This document shows, one piece after another, positions 17,611-25,633 of a stretch of 64,000 bases of DNA. Numbering within the stretch: the first letter of the stretch is position 1; every line of letters starts with the position of its first letter. Source of the stretch: Pseudonocardia endophytica (GTDB taxonomy: Bacteria; Actinomycetota; Actinomycetes; Mycobacteriales; Pseudonocardiaceae). The stretch is from NCBI RefSeq assembly GCF_004339565.1, contig NZ_SMFZ01000002.1:3038001-3102000 (forward strand). The letters are read 5' to 3'. Below the pieces are notes generated by a model. That model was not told where the DNA came from and searched no databases. It was given only the letters and a program-made list of their open reading frames with translations. Position numbers and translations under genes: made by a program.

Positions 17611-18033
17611 GTGCCCCAGCTCGACGAAGCCGCCTGCCACGACCGGCTCGCCGCCGCACGGGTCGCCCGGCTGGCGACGTTGCGCAAGGACGGCACGCCA
17701 CGGCTGATCCCGATGACGTTCGCCGTCGTCGACGGCGTGGTGTGCTCGGCGATCGACAGGATCAAGCCGAAGGCGGACAGCAGGCTGGCGCGGCTGCGGG
17801 ACATCGACCGGGACCCGCGCGTCGCGCTCGTCGTCGACCGCTACGACGACGACTGGTCGCAGCTCTGGTGGGTCCGCGTGGACGCGACGGCGGCCGAGCA
17901 CACCGAGGGCGACCTGCGCGAACGGGCACTGGACGCGTTGCAGGACAAGTACGAGCCGTACCGGGCGGAGCGCCCGGACGGCTCCGTCCTGGTGTTCACC
18001 CCGACCGCGTGGGCGGGCTGGACCGCGACCTGA
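17611..18033 (+). CDS. TIGR03668-type PPOX-class F420-dependent oxidoreductase
   Basis: A 140-aa split-barrel flavin/F420-binding protein: RVARLATLRKDGTPRLIPMTFAVVDGVVCSAIDRIKPKADSRLARLRDIDRDPRVALVVDRYDDDWSQLWWVRVDA. The family binds coenzyme F420 and reduces diverse substrates. GTG 17611 follows GAGGAG. It is the second gene after SMP-30, and a perfect 15-bp stem follows it. Confidence 0.92.
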   Translation: MPQLDEAACHDRLAAARVARLATLRKDGTPRLIPMTFAVVDGVVCSAIDRIKPKADSRLARLRDIDRDPRVALVVDRYDDDWSQLWWVRVDATAAEHTEGDLRERALDALQDKYEPYRAERPDGSVLVFTPTAWAGWTAT

Positions 18034-18062
18034 CCCCGCCGGGTGGCGTGTCGCACCTCCGC

Positions 18063-18102
18063 CCGGCGTGTCGCACCGGTTGCGGCGGGTGCGACACGCC
18101 GG
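18063..18102. terminator. 15-bp perfect inverted repeat
   Basis: CCGGCGTGTCGCACC (18063-18077) pairs perfectly with 18088-18102 around a 10-nt loop. A partial third copy of GTGTCGCACC lies just upstream near 18048-18057, so alternative pairings are possible. It sits between the convergent PPOX and alpha/beta-hydrolase genes. There is no T-run. Confidence 0.8.
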
Positions 18103-18180
18103 AGCGGGGTGCGGCGGTGAGCGAACCGGTGCGGCACGCGGTGACCGGCGCGGTGCCGGCCGGTCCGGCGGTGCGCCGGC

Positions 18181-18942
18181 TCAGGGGAGACCGGACAGGA
18201 AGTCCACGACGGCGCGGTCGGTGTCGTCCGGAAGCTCCAGGTGCGGGGAGTGCCCGCAGCCGAGCTCGACGATCCGGACGTCGCCGCGGGCGTTGTCCCG
18301 CACGGACTCCACGTGCGCGAGCGTGCCGTAGGCGTCGTCGTCGCCCTGCACGGCGAGCACCGGCGCGGTGATGCCGGACAGCTCGGCGCGCACGTCCCAG
18401 TCGCGGAACTCCGGGGCGAGCCAGACGTCGTTCCAGCTGCGGAACGTGACGTCGGCGTCGCGGTGGTGCCGGGCCATCCGCTCGCGCAGGCCTCCGTCGT
18501 CGTAGGCGGTGCGGGCGGCGGCGATCCCGTCGATGCCCCGCTGTTCGACGAACGTGTGCGGGGCGAGCACGACGACGCCGGTGACCGGCACCGGACCGGC
18601 GGCCGCGAGCAGGGCGATCGTGCCGCCGTCGGAGTGCCCGACCAGCACCGGACGGTCCAGCCCGAGCCGGTCGACGAGCCGGGGGAGCACGCCCTTCGCC
18701 TCGTCGGTCATGAACGTGGTCGGGCGCGGGCCGGGCGGCAGGTCGGAGAAGCCGTGACCGAGTCGTGAGTAGGCGACCGCCCGCCGGCCGGAGGCCACGG
18801 CGATCCGCTGGTGGAACCCGCGCCAGAGCCCGACCGACCCGAGTCCTTCGTGGAGGAACAGCAGGGGAGCGCGGTCGTCGAGGCCGGGGACGTCGTCGTA
18901 CTCGAAGCGGAGGCCGTCCAGATCCAGGGTCGAGAGCGTCAC
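18181..18942 (-). CDS. Alpha/beta hydrolase
   Basis: 253 aa, alpha/beta-hydrolase fold. The oxyanion strand is PLLFLHEGLGSVGLWRGF, the nucleophile elbow is GHSDGG (Ser), and the C-terminal His is in LGCGHSPHLELPDDT; an Asp in QGDDDAYG is a candidate acid. The substrate is not readable. GTG 18942 overlaps the YjbR-type gene stop as GTGA, making it the third gene of a coupled trio. Confidence 0.9.
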   Translation of the reverse strand: MTLSTLDLDGLRFEYDDVPGLDDRAPLLFLHEGLGSVGLWRGFHQRIAVASGRRAVAYSRLGHGFSDLPPGPRPTTFMTDEAKGVLPRLVDRLGLDRPVLVGHSDGGTIALLAAAGPVPVTGVVVLAPHTFVEQRGIDGIAAARTAYDDGGLRERMARHHRDADVTFRSWNDVWLAPEFRDWDVRAELSGITAPVLAVQGDDDAYGTLAHVESVRDNARGDVRIVELGCGHSPHLELPDDTDRAVVDFLSGLP

Positions 18943-19313
18943 GCCTGGCCATCCAACACGGCGATCAACTTCTTCGGCGCCACGCACCGGTACGCGTCGG
19001 TGGCGATCTCCCGGATCTCCTCCCAGTCGGGTGCCAGCTCGCCCTCGCCGTCGAGGATCACGCCCAGCCAGCCGCGGTGCCCGACGTACGGCGGGCGGAA
19101 GAACCGCCCCGGCTCCTCGGCGACGAGCTCCTCCTGCACGCCGGGTGGTGCGGCGCACCAGAACGCGAGGTGCTCGCTGCCGTGGTGGTAGGGCGTGTAG
19201 CTGACGAACGACTTGCGGACGAACCACGTCGGCGAGCCGTGGCTGATCTTCTCCGTCGCCTCGGGCAGTGACAGGCAGATCTCCCGCAGGCGGGGCAGAG
19301 GGTCGTCGCTCAC
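18939..19313 (-). CDS. MmcQ/YjbR family DNA-binding protein
   Basis: 124 aa with the YjbR/CyaY-like fold: REICLSLPEATEKISHGSPTWFVRKSFVSYTPYHHGSEHLAFWCAAP, then FRPPYVGHRGWLGVILDG and APKKLIAVLDG. The family has a double-wing fold and is annotated as DNA-binding, with no defined function. GTG 19313 overlaps the VOC stop (GTGA), and its own stop overlaps the hydrolase start in the same way. Confidence 0.9.
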   Translation of the reverse strand: MSDDPLPRLREICLSLPEATEKISHGSPTWFVRKSFVSYTPYHHGSEHLAFWCAAPPGVQEELVAEEPGRFFRPPYVGHRGWLGVILDGEGELAPDWEEIREIATDAYRCVAPKKLIAVLDGQA

Positions 19314-19693
19314 GACCCCGGACGGTAGGTCCCGAAGCACCAGCGGTTGTCCTCGGGATCGGTGACGGCGAACTCCCGCGATCCGTACGGCTGGTCGGTC
19401 AGGCCGAGCGCGACCGTCGCGCCCGCGGCGACCGCCTTGTCGTGCAACGAGTCCGGGTCGTCGGTGGTCAGGTAGAGGACCGCTGTGCCGCTGTCGAACG
19501 CGCCGGCGGGATCGGAGCGCTGGGCCAGCAGCAGGGTGTCCGTGTCGTCGCCGTCGTCCCAGGCCAGGACGGCGTGCACGACGGTCCCGGAGTCGTCGGC
19601 GTGCACGGCGACCTCACGCAGGCCGAGGGCGCCGGTGAGGAACGAGATGGCCGCGCGGGGGTCGTCGTAGCGCAGCGTCGGGTGCATGCTCAT
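19310..19693 (-). CDS. VOC family protein (glyoxalase/bleomycin-resistance fold)
   Basis: 127 aa with paired beta-alpha-beta-beta-beta modules: HPTLRYDDPRAAISFLTGALGLREVAVHADD, VLYLTTDDPDSLHDKAVAAGATVALGLTDQPYGSREFAVTDPEDNRWCFGTY. Metal-binding positions are partly recognisable (His at residue 4, Glu in SREFAVTD). It could be a dioxygenase, glyoxalase or drug-binding protein. ATG 19693 has TAGCGT 8 nt upstream. It heads the VOC-YjbR-hydrolase unit. Confidence 0.9.
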   Translation of the reverse strand: MSMHPTLRYDDPRAAISFLTGALGLREVAVHADDSGTVVHAVLAWDDGDDTDTLLLAQRSDPAGAFDSGTAVLYLTTDDPDSLHDKAVAAGATVALGLTDQPYGSREFAVTDPEDNRWCFGTYRPGS

Positions 19694-19749
19694 GGCGCGG
19701 AACGCTAGCGGCGGCGGAGCCCACCGGATTGCACGAATGGGAACGCGGG

Positions 19750-20577
19750 CTACAGCCGGGCGTCCTCCGGGAGGCGTGGTGTGAGACCCCACTCCGACCG
19801 GAACGCCGTCGGCGTGACGCCCGCCAGCGCGCGGAACTCGCGCACGAGGTGGGGTTGGTCGGAGTATCCGCAGGTCGCGGCGATGTCGGCCAGCGACGAG
19901 GTGCCGGCCACCACGAGCCCGGACGCCCGCTCGAAGCGCAGCACCCGCCCGGTCGTCTTCGGGGCGAGACCCACCTGGTCGCGGAACCGGGTCAGCAGGT
20001 GGCGCCTGCTCCAGCCGGTCTCCGCGGCGAGGTCATCGACCCGCACCGCCCCGGCGGTGGCACACAGCCGCGACCAGGCGTGGCGGACCTCCGGATCCGG
20101 GTGCCGGGCCCGGTCGTCGAGCATCCGGCCGGCGAGCAGCCGGTTCACGTGCGCGATCCGTGCCGGCCAGCCGGGCAGCGCCGCCAGCCGTTCCGGCATG
20201 GACGCGAGCGCCCGGTCGCCGAGCTCGTCGAGGGCTGGGACGCGGCCGGTCAGAGACTCCGTCGAGTGTCCGAGCAGGGTGTAGAGGCCGAGCGGCGTGA
20301 GGTCGATCTGCAGTCCGGACTGCTCGCCGGTGAACTCGGTGAGCACCGCCGAGTCGCCCATCCCCGCCACGAACGATCCGCACTCGAGGGCGCCGAACGC
20401 GCCGCGCATCGACATCCGCGTGCCGAAGAAGACGACCAGCGCGCAGCTCCCGACCGGCGCCTGGCGGCGCCGCACCGGTGCGGCACTGAACTCCCGGAAG
20501 CCGAGGTACCGGCGCACGTGACCGGCCAGCACGGCCGGCGGCCGTGCCGGCGCGTACTCCGGGACGACGTCCGGCAC
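19750..20577 (-). CDS. AraC-family transcriptional regulator
   Basis: 275 aa. The C-terminal AraC/XylS double helix-turn-helix is clear: VDDLAAETGWSRRHLLTRFRDQVGLAPKTTGRVLRFERA and SSLADIAATCGYSDQPHLVREFRALAGVTPTAFRSEW. The N-terminal domain (CALVVFFGTRMSMRGAFGALECGSFVAG) presumably senses a ligand. GTG 20577 has CAGACT 6 nt upstream. It is divergent from the TauD/ABC operon and is a plausible regulator of it, an inference from position only. Confidence 0.92.
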   Translation of the reverse strand: MPDVVPEYAPARPPAVLAGHVRRYLGFREFSAAPVRRRQAPVGSCALVVFFGTRMSMRGAFGALECGSFVAGMGDSAVLTEFTGEQSGLQIDLTPLGLYTLLGHSTESLTGRVPALDELGDRALASMPERLAALPGWPARIAHVNRLLAGRMLDDRARHPDPEVRHAWSRLCATAGAVRVDDLAAETGWSRRHLLTRFRDQVGLAPKTTGRVLRFERASGLVVAGTSSLADIAATCGYSDQPHLVREFRALAGVTPTAFRSEWGLTPRLPEDARL

Positions 20578-20808
20578 CGGCCCAGTCTGCCGAACACCGG
20601 CGGTCCGGGCACGGGTGATTTCCGGGGGACGTCCGTGCGGCATCGCTCGCCCGCTTGCGTGCCGTACCGGCGGTCGGTCAGGATCGCCCGGTGATCGTGG
20701 ACCTCCGGCTCTGGGCTCGACTGCACGTCGACCTGTGCCGGACCCGTTCGTCCGCCTGTCGTTGAGCGACCGCTCCGACCCTCCGCACGTCTCGTTCCAG
20801 GGAGAACT

Positions 20809-21699
20809 GTGTCCGTCACCGTCCCGAGCGCCGCTCCCCGCCCCTCCGACGTCCTCCACCTCGAGCCACTGGGCCCCGATTTCGGGGTGCTCGTCCACGA
20901 CCTCGACCTGGCCGTCGCCGACGACACGCGCCTGGCCGCCGTCCGTGCCGCGCTGACCGAGTACAAGGTCCTGTTCTTCCGCGGCCAGACCCTCGACCCC
21001 GACGCCCAGGTGCGGCTCGGGAACAGGCTGGGGGAGCTGACCGCGTCGCACCCGGTCGTGCCCGGCATCGACGCCGCGCACGCCGAGATCTACGCGCTGG
21101 ACAGCGCCGACGACGGGTTCTCCGACATCTGGCACACCGACGTCACGTTCATGAAGCGCCCGCCGCTCGGCTCGATCCTGCGCGCGGTGACGCTGCCGCC
21201 GTCCGGCGGTGACACGAACTGGGCCGACCTGGAGCTGGCGTACGCCTCCCTGTCCGCCCCGGTCCAGCGCCTGGCCGACGAGCTGACCGCCGAGCACGAC
21301 GGCTTCAAGGACTTCGGCGAGCGTCTCCACCAGCGCCAGGGCGGCCAGGGCAGCGAGTGGGACGGCGAGACGATCACGGCGCTGGAGCCGGTCGTGCACC
21401 CGGTCGTGCGGGTGCACCCGGAGACCGGGCGGAGGTCGCTGTTCGTGAACCCGGGCTTCACGACGCGGATCGTCGGTGTCTCCGAGGCCGAGAGCCGGCA
21501 CCTGCTCGACCTGTTCTACGCACACCTGACGAAGCCGGAGCACATCGTCCGGCACCGCTGGGCCGAGGGTGACGTCGCCATGTGGGACAACCGGTCCACC
21601 GCCCACTACGCGAACCGCGACTACGGCGACGCGCGGCGCGTGATGCACCGCGTCACGCTGCGCGGCGACGGGCCGGTCGGCGTCGAGGTGCTGCGTTGA
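20809..21699 (+). CDS. TauD/TfdA family Fe(II)/2-oxoglutarate dioxygenase
   Basis: 296 aa. The iron triad is His109-x-Asp111 (IWHTDVTF) and distal His266 (RSTAHYANRDYG), followed by ARRVMHRVTL with the 2-oxoglutarate-binding Arg. TauD enzymes hydroxylate taurine, other sulfonates or related small acids and release sulfite or an aldehyde. It lies directly upstream of a ProU-type ABC transporter, whose TTG start overlaps its stop, so the dioxygenase probably attacks what the transporter imports. The substrate is unknown. A 230-bp gap separates it from the AraC gene. Confidence 0.92.
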   Translation: MSVTVPSAAPRPSDVLHLEPLGPDFGVLVHDLDLAVADDTRLAAVRAALTEYKVLFFRGQTLDPDAQVRLGNRLGELTASHPVVPGIDAAHAEIYALDSADDGFSDIWHTDVTFMKRPPLGSILRAVTLPPSGGDTNWADLELAYASLSAPVQRLADELTAEHDGFKDFGERLHQRQGGQGSEWDGETITALEPVVHPVVRVHPETGRRSLFVNPGFTTRIVGVSEAESRHLLDLFYAHLTKPEHIVRHRWAEGDVAMWDNRSTAHYANRDYGDARRVMHRVTLRGDGPVGVEVLR

Positions 21700-22631
21700 C
21701 GGTGAGATCGGTGCGGCGGCTCCTGCTCGCCGTGCTCCTGGTCGCGGCCACCGTGACCGGGTGCGCGTCGGGGCCGGACACCGGCGGCGTGACCGTGCGC
21801 GCGGCCCAGTTCCCGTGGAGCGCGGCGAAGCTGACGAACACGATCCTGTCCGAGGTCGCGACGACCCATCCCGAGCTGGGTGTCACGGACTGGAAGACGA
21901 TCCAGGTGAGCCCCGCGACGGCGTGGGCGGGAGCACAGCGCGGCGACGTCGACGTGCTGTCCGAGATCGCCATGCCGAACCAGCGGAAGCTGGCGGACAA
22001 GGCGAAGGACCGGATCGACGTGCTCCGCCCGACGTACAGCGGCGCCGAGCAGGGCTGGTTCGTACCGACCTACGCGCTCGCCCCCGGGCAGCCACTGGCC
22101 GGGCTGCGCAACGTGAACCAGCTCAACCGGTACGCGCCCGCCCTGGACGGCAAGCTGATCGACTCGGACCCGAGCTTCCTGACGACCGAGCAGAACGCGA
22201 AGCGCCTGTCCGGGTACAAGCTCGACCTGGAGCAGGTGACGTCCAGCGAGGCGGCGCAGATCGCCGAGCTGCAGCGGGCCTACGAGCGCCGGGCGCCGAT
22301 CCTGGTGTTCCTCTACCACCCGTCGTACGTGTTCCAGCAGTTCGACATGACGCAGCTGCAGGAACCGGCCCCGTACGAGGACGGCTGCTTCGACACCGGC
22401 GACGGTGCGTGCGCGATGCCGGACTACTCGGCGTGGACGGCGATCAGCAAGGACCTGCGGACGACGGCGCCGCGGTTCGCCTCGATGCTGGAGCGCTTCC
22501 AGCTGCCGCTGCCCGACGTCGAGACGATGCTCAGGCGCGTCGACGTGGACAACGAGGACGTGGAGACGGTGGCCAGGGACTACGTGGCGACGCACCCGCA
22601 GCTGGTGCAGAGGTGGGTGGGAGCAGCATGA
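21696..22631 (+). CDS. Glycine betaine/quaternary-amine ABC transporter substrate-binding lipoprotein
   Basis: About 311 aa with a lipoprotein signal: basic RSVRRLLLAVLLVAATVTGC, Cys about residue 23. The mature part resembles ProX/OpuAC: VRAAQFPWSAAKLTNTILSEV, VSPATAWAGAQRGDVDVLSEIAMPNQ and EQGWFVPTYAL, with several Trp residues that could form a cation box. Start: TTG 21696 is favoured because GAGG lies 7 nt upstream and it overlaps the dioxygenase stop (TTGA). GTG 21702 is the alternative. It overlaps ProV by ATGA. Confidence 0.88.
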   Translation: MTVRSVRRLLLAVLLVAATVTGCASGPDTGGVTVRAAQFPWSAAKLTNTILSEVATTHPELGVTDWKTIQVSPATAWAGAQRGDVDVLSEIAMPNQRKLADKAKDRIDVLRPTYSGAEQGWFVPTYALAPGQPLAGLRNVNQLNRYAPALDGKLIDSDPSFLTTEQNAKRLSGYKLDLEQVTSSEAAQIAELQRAYERRAPILVFLYHPSYVFQQFDMTQLQEPAPYEDGCFDTGDGACAMPDYSAWTAISKDLRTTAPRFASMLERFQLPLPDVETMLRRVDVDNEDVETVARDYVATHPQLVQRWVGAA

Positions 22632-23830
22632 GCCCGATGATCTCGGTCCGGAACCTGACCAAGGTGTTCGGCGAGGGCAAGACCGTCGACGACGCCGTCG
22701 CGCTGGCGGGCGAGGGGATCGGCCGCGGCGAGATCCAGCAGCGCACCGGCGCGACGCTGGCCGTGCACGACGTGTCGTTCGACATCGAGCCCGGTGAGCT
22801 GTTCGTGATCATGGGCCTGTCCGGATCCGGGAAGTCCACACTGGTCCGGCTGCTGAACCGGCTGATCGAGCCCACGTCCGGGTCGATCGAGGTCGACGGC
22901 CGCGATCTCGGCTCGCTCGGCGACGCGGACCTGCGGTCGTTGCGCAACAAGCGGATCGCCATGGTGTTCCAGCACTTCGCGCTGCTGCCGCACCGCACCG
23001 TGCGGCAGAACGCCGAGTACGGGCTGCAGATCCGCGGCGTCGATCCCGGGGAACGTCGGGAGAAGGCTCAGTGGGCGCTCGAGCAGGTCGGTCTCGGAGA
23101 CCGGGCCGACGCCCGTCCGGGTCAGCTGTCCGGCGGCATGCAGCAACGTGTCGGTCTGGCCCGCGCGCTGGCCAGCGACACCGACGTGCTGCTGATGGAC
23201 GAGCCGTACTCGGCGCTCGACCCGCTGATCCGCCGGGACATGCAGCACCTGCTGGTGCGGCTGCAGCGGGAGCTCCGCAAGACGATCGTGTTCATCACGC
23301 ACGACCTCAACGAGGCGATGCTGCTCGGCGACCGGATCCTGCTGCTCAAGGACGGCCGGCTGGTCCAGGTCGGGACCGGGCCGCAGATCCTCGAGTCGCC
23401 TGCCGACGACTACGTGCGGGACTTCGTGTCCGACGTGGACCGCAGCCGGGTACTCACCGCGTCCGACGTGATCCGGGACCCGCGGATCACGGTGACACTC
23501 GACGAGCGACCGGCCGATGTGCTCGTCCGGCTCGGGAAGGCGGAGGCGACCGGCGCCTACGTCGTCGACGACGAGAGGCGCATCCTCGGCGTGATCCGCG
23601 ACGACTGGCTGGGCACCGCGGCGTCGAACGGGAACTCCGGCATCGACCGGAACGCGCTCGTCGAGGAGTTCCGCACCACCGAGTCCGACCGTCCGCTGAT
23701 CGACCTGCTGCACCAGGTGGGCCGCAACCCCGTCCCGCTGGCGGTGATCGACGACGAGCGCAGGCTGCTCGGCGTCGTGCCCCGCGGGGCCGTGCTGGCC
23801 GCCCTCTCCGACCCGAACAGGAGCAGCTGA
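22628..23830 (+). CDS. Glycine betaine/L-proline-type ABC transporter ATP-binding protein (ProV-like)
   Basis: 400 aa. Walker A is GLSGSGKST, signature LSGGMQQR, Walker B VLLMDEPYSALDP and the H-loop TIVFITHDLNEAM. The long insertion before Walker A (VDDAVALAGEGIGRGEIQQRTGATLAV) is characteristic of ProV/OpuAA. Two C-terminal CBS modules (GAYVVDDERRILGVI and PLAVIDDERRLLGVV) suggest ionic-strength or nucleotide sensing, as in OpuA. ATGA overlap with the binding-protein gene; one nucleotide before ProW. Confidence 0.94.
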   Translation: MSPMISVRNLTKVFGEGKTVDDAVALAGEGIGRGEIQQRTGATLAVHDVSFDIEPGELFVIMGLSGSGKSTLVRLLNRLIEPTSGSIEVDGRDLGSLGDADLRSLRNKRIAMVFQHFALLPHRTVRQNAEYGLQIRGVDPGERREKAQWALEQVGLGDRADARPGQLSGGMQQRVGLARALASDTDVLLMDEPYSALDPLIRRDMQHLLVRLQRELRKTIVFITHDLNEAMLLGDRILLLKDGRLVQVGTGPQILESPADDYVRDFVSDVDRSRVLTASDVIRDPRITVTLDERPADVLVRLGKAEATGAYVVDDERRILGVIRDDWLGTAASNGNSGIDRNALVEEFRTTESDRPLIDLLHQVGRNPVPLAVIDDERRLLGVVPRGAVLAALSDPNRSS

Positions 23831-23831
23831 C

Positions 23832-24749
23832 ATGCCACGGATCGAGCTGGGCAGCTATGTCGAGGCGTTCGTCCTCTGGCTGCTGCAGGCGATACCCGGC
23901 CTGCTCGACGGCATCGGGGCCGTCGTCGAGGCCGTGGTCGACGCGCTCACGGTCGTGCTGACGGGGCCGCCGTTCTGGGTGTGGGTGATCATCCTGACGG
24001 TGGCCGCGCTGCTGGTCCGCGGTTGGGGCCTGGCCGTGTTCACGCTGGTCGCGTTCCTGCTGGTGGACTCGCTGAACCTGTGGCAGGAGACGATGGAGAC
24101 GCTCGGCGTCGTGATCGTCGCCGCGGTGATCGCGACGGCGATCGGCGTCCCGCTGGGCATCTGGGCGGCCCGCAGACGGGCGGCCGGCACGGTGCTGCGG
24201 CCGCTGCTGGACCTGATGCAGACCACACCGGTGTTCGTCTACCTGATCCCGGCCGTGTTCTTCTTCGGCATCGGCGTCACCCCGGGTGTGGTCGCGACGA
24301 CCGTGTTCTCCATCCCGCCCGCCGTCCGCCTGACCGAGCTGGGCATCCGCGGCGTGGACTCCGAGGTCGTCGAGGCGGCGCACGCGTTCGGCGCCCACCC
24401 GCGCCAGATCCTGCGCGAGGTGCAGCTGCCGATGGCGCTGCCGTCGATCATGGCAGGCATCAACCAGGTGATCATGCTGGCGCTGTCCATGGTGGTCGTC
24501 GCCGGCCTGGCAGGCGCCGGGGGACTGGGCACCGTCGTGGTGAGCGCGGTGACCCAGCTGGACATCGCGTCCGGGTTCGAGGGCGGACTGGCGGTCGTGA
24601 TCGTGGCGATCTTCCTGGACCGCTTCACGTCCGCACTCGCCGAGCGTCCGAGCCGCGGCCTCTGGTCGAAGCTGCGCGCCCGCCGTACGTCGACCGCGCC
24701 CGCGGCGGGCGCCGACGAGTCCCGCTCGCCGCAGCCCGCCGCGGCCTGA
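23832..24749 (+). CDS. Glycine betaine-type ABC transporter permease (ProW-like)
   Basis: A 305-aa integral membrane protein with about seven hydrophobic segments. The permease EAA-type loop is EAAHAFGAHPRQILREVQLPMALPSIMAGINQ. An N-terminal amphipathic stretch precedes FWVWVIILTVAALLV. It transports the substrate presented by the upstream lipoprotein, powered by ProV. It is the last gene of the TauD-ProX-ProV-ProW operon, and a family-1 palindrome follows 15 nt after its stop. Confidence 0.94.
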   Translation: MPRIELGSYVEAFVLWLLQAIPGLLDGIGAVVEAVVDALTVVLTGPPFWVWVIILTVAALLVRGWGLAVFTLVAFLLVDSLNLWQETMETLGVVIVAAVIATAIGVPLGIWAARRRAAGTVLRPLLDLMQTTPVFVYLIPAVFFFGIGVTPGVVATTVFSIPPAVRLTELGIRGVDSEVVEAAHAFGAHPRQILREVQLPMALPSIMAGINQVIMLALSMVVVAGLAGAGGLGTVVVSAVTQLDIASGFEGGLAVVIVAIFLDRFTSALAERPSRGLWSKLRARRTSTAPAAGADESRSPQPAAA

Positions 24750-24765
24750 CCCGCCCCCTCTTTCG

Positions 24766-24816
24766 CAACGAACGGCACCTTCGAGCAGTGGCATTGCTCG
24801 ACGGTGCCGTTCGTTC
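24766..24816. terminator. Palindrome family 1, copy 3
   Basis: AACGAACGGCACCTTCGAGCA pairs with its complement ending near 24815, with one mismatch, around a small loop. It lies between the convergent ProW and MerR genes. Upstream it is preceded by CTCTTT but no downstream T-tract is present. Confidence 0.78.
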
Positions 24817-24839
24817 GCCGAGGCGGGCGAGTGGGTGGG

Positions 24840-25586
24840 CTACTGCAGCTGCGCGTTCGCGTAGACGGTCATCGCGTCGCGCAGGTACGGCGTCAGGCCC
24901 TCGGCGTAGCCGTCGATCGTCGCGGTGAACCGCGGGTCGGACACGTACATCTCGCCGAGCCCGACGTAGGCCTCCCGGCCGGGGACCCAGAACCGGCTGA
25001 CCCACGCGTGGTGCGCGCCGACGGCGTCCTGCACGGCCGGGGCATCGACGGGCGTGCCGGCCGCCATCAGCTCGGCCAGCCTGCGGTGCACGGCGTTCAT
25101 CTCCCCGTGCACCTCCGCCGCCGTCTCCCGGTCCCAGCCGGCCGCCGTCTGCTGGACGGCGACGGCCTCGTCGCCCCACCGCTCGCGCGCCTCGGCGCCG
25201 TGCGGGTCGTCGCGGAACGCCGCGAACATCTCCTCGGCACTCATCGGGTCTCCCCCTTCGGACTCGTCGATGGACTTCGCGACGGTGGCGGCGAGCCGCA
25301 GCAGGCGGTCCGCGTCGGCGAGCAGGCGGTCGTGGTGGCGGCGCAGCGCCGCGACCTCGTCGTCCTGCCCGTCGAGCACCGACGCGATCTCCGCCAGGCC
25401 CATCCCGAGCTCGCGCAGCAGCAGCACGTGCTGAAGCCGCCGCAGCTCGGCACGTCCGTAGACCCGCTGGCCGCCCGCACCGGTGCCGGCCGGGACGAGC
25501 AGCCCCACGTGGTCGTAGTGCCGCAGCGTCCGCGAGCTGATCCCGGTCAGGCGGACCAGCTCGGCCGTGGACCAGCTCTCCGTCAC
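24840..25586 (-). CDS. MerR-family regulator with TipAS effector domain
   Basis: 248 aa. The N-terminal MerR helix-turn-helix and wing are STAELVRLTGISSRTLRHYDHVGLLVPAGTGAGGQRVYGRAELRRLQHVLLLRELGMGLAEIASVLD. A coiled coil then leads to a TipAS-like antibiotic-recognition domain (MSAEEMFAAFRDDPHGAEARERWGDE, VHRRLAELMAAG). TipA-type regulators bind thiopeptides or other xenobiotics and activate promoters. GTG 25586 has TAGCGT 7 nt upstream. A TTGAC-GTCAA dyad lies midway between this start and the divergent kinase start. Confidence 0.92.
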   Translation of the reverse strand: MTESWSTAELVRLTGISSRTLRHYDHVGLLVPAGTGAGGQRVYGRAELRRLQHVLLLRELGMGLAEIASVLDGQDDEVAALRRHHDRLLADADRLLRLAATVAKSIDESEGGDPMSAEEMFAAFRDDPHGAEARERWGDEAVAVQQTAAGWDRETAAEVHGEMNAVHRRLAELMAAGTPVDAPAVQDAVGAHHAWVSRFWVPGREAYVGLGEMYVSDPRFTATIDGYAEGLTPYLRDAMTVYANAQLQ

Positions 25587-25603
25587 GCGCGGAACGCTAG
25601 GCG

Positions 25604-25618
25604 TTGACGCCGCGTCAA
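25604..25618. promoter_or_regulatory. Putative MerR operator in divergent promoter
   Basis: TTGACGCCGCGTCAA is a perfect dyad (TTGAC, N5, GTCAA). Its centre is 25 bp from the MerR-TipAS start and 23 bp from the kinase start. Both genes have -10-like hexamers (TAGCGT; CAAGAT) between the dyad and their start codons, so one bound dimer could control both. Confidence 0.68.
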
Positions 25619-25633
25619 CCGCAAGATGGCGTC

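Noticed and set aside
18042-18110. Operator cluster
   Set aside because: GTGTCGCACC occurs three times, but its position between two convergent 3' ends fits a terminator hairpin better.
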